From Deinococcus sp. (GTDB taxonomy: Bacteria > Deinococcota > Deinococci > Deinococcales > Deinococcaceae): a stretch of DNA of 5,972 nucleotides. Position numbers and translations under genes: made by a program. This document shows, piece by piece, positions 5,496-5,972 of the stretch; position 1 is the stretch's first letter; each line of letters starts with the position of its first letter. The stretch covers positions 1-5,972 of the forward strand of contig JANXWI010000045.1 in the NCBI GenBank assembly GCA_025351205.1, read 5' to 3'. A model generated the notes under the pieces. That model did not search any database. It was not told the origin of the DNA and saw nothing but the letters and a program-made list of their open reading frames with translations.

Positions 5496-5972
5496 CTACA
5501 GTTCCGGCGATTCGGGTAAATCGAGAGTTCGTCCCTTTATTTCATCGCTGAATTGTGCCTCAAGTGCAGCGTACTGAGCACGTTTCTCCTCCAGGTCTCT
5601 GTACAATGATTCTTTGGTAGGCATTGGCGGAAGATCGGCAAGCTCTGCGATCAGGGCGTGTTTCTGAGCTAGGTGAGCGATAACGACGGGATGCTCAAAC
5701 GGGTTAGAATACTCCGTATTACCTATAAAAGACATAGCCAGTCGTTTTGACTCGAAATCAAGACGCCGTAAATAGTCAGATCTATCAAACTGTGTTTCAT
5801 TAAGAAGATTTAACTCACCTCCTAATCTATCGATTTCTGCTTGTAGTCGTAAAAGTACATTTTGTTGACTTGTTAGAGCAGCGGAAACGGTTCCCAAGAA
5901 TTTCGAGAGCGATTTGTAAAGTTTAAATTTATTAGGATTAAATTTAATCTTTTCAAGATCTTCGATTAGATC
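5496..5972 (-). CDS. unrecognised coiled-coil-like protein (3' part, runs off right edge)
   Basis: The frame is open from the right edge to a TAG at 5496-5498, giving 158 C-terminal residues. The true start lies outside, because the frame continues 25 codons upstream of the first possible start (a TTG at 5897) to the edge. Two helical, heptad-like stretches are visible: SQQNVLLRLQAEIDRLGGEL (35-54) and ESLYRDLEEKRAQYAALEAQ (121-140), joined by a segment with NPFEHPVV (90-97) and LPPMPTK (114-120). There is no signal peptide or membrane segment in this part. I do not recognise the family. The DNA is much more AT-rich than the other genes (21 G/C of 60 at 5821-5880), which points to horizontal transfer. 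It could be the tail of a larger protein of a mobile or defence element, but nothing visible proves that. Confidence 0.8.
   Translation of the reverse strand, partial: DLIEDLEKIKFNPNKFKLYKSLSKFLGTVSAALTSQQNVLLRLQAEIDRLGGELNLLNETQFDRSDYLRRLDFESKRLAMSFIGNTEYSNPFEHPVVIAHLAQKHALIAELADLPPMPTKESLYRDLEEKRAQYAALEAQFSDEIKGRTLDLPESPEL

Overview
The window looks like a piece of a GC-rich Deinococcus-type genome (inference). Two things suggest this. Most of it is strongly GC-rich: positions 3181-3240 are about 72% G+C. Also, nearly every gene start carries a TANNNT -10 hexamer only 6-7 bases before the start codon, with no Shine-Dalgarno sequence. That arrangement gives leaderless mRNAs, which are abundant in Deinococcus. 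No rRNA, tRNA or CRISPR was seen.

Left part (1-1395): the 5' two-thirds or so of a MOSC-domain (YiiM-like) gene runs off the left edge on the minus strand. A plus-strand class I SAM-dependent methyltransferase gene follows, and it is the only complete gene here with a clear Shine-Dalgarno. A second, broken copy of the MOSC gene's promoter and first ten codons lies directly behind the methyltransferase, so related sequence flanks this gene in direct orientation.

Middle (1396-3846): on the minus strand there is an ArsB-family arsenite/antimonite efflux permease gene, then a secreted protein with TolB/WD40-like propeller motifs. They are 45 bp apart, and the second gene has its own promoter in that gap. 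No arsR, arsC or arsA is visible.

Right-centre (3847-5186): two tandem plus-strand paralogues encode small secreted proteins, possibly of the PsbP/DcrB-like fold. The first is divergent from arsB, and the two divergent promoters share an 8-bp element in the same register. The 180-bp gap between the paralogues holds a 12-bp tandem repeat and a long nested hairpin with a mutually exclusive alternative stem.

Right end (5187-5972): composition drops abruptly near 5340 (positions 5341-5400 are about 18% G+C), and a cluster of inverted repeats follows. Beyond it is the C-terminal part of an unrecognised, AT-rich, coiled-coil-like gene on the minus strand that runs off the right edge. A good intrinsic terminator facing left (5199-5224) would stop transcription from that side before it enters the paralogue gene. 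This end looks like the edge of horizontally acquired DNA.

No complete new multi-gene system can be demonstrated. The strongest leads are the island edge with its palindrome cluster, the MOSC relic, the structured spacer between the paralogues, and the consistent leaderless-promoter architecture.
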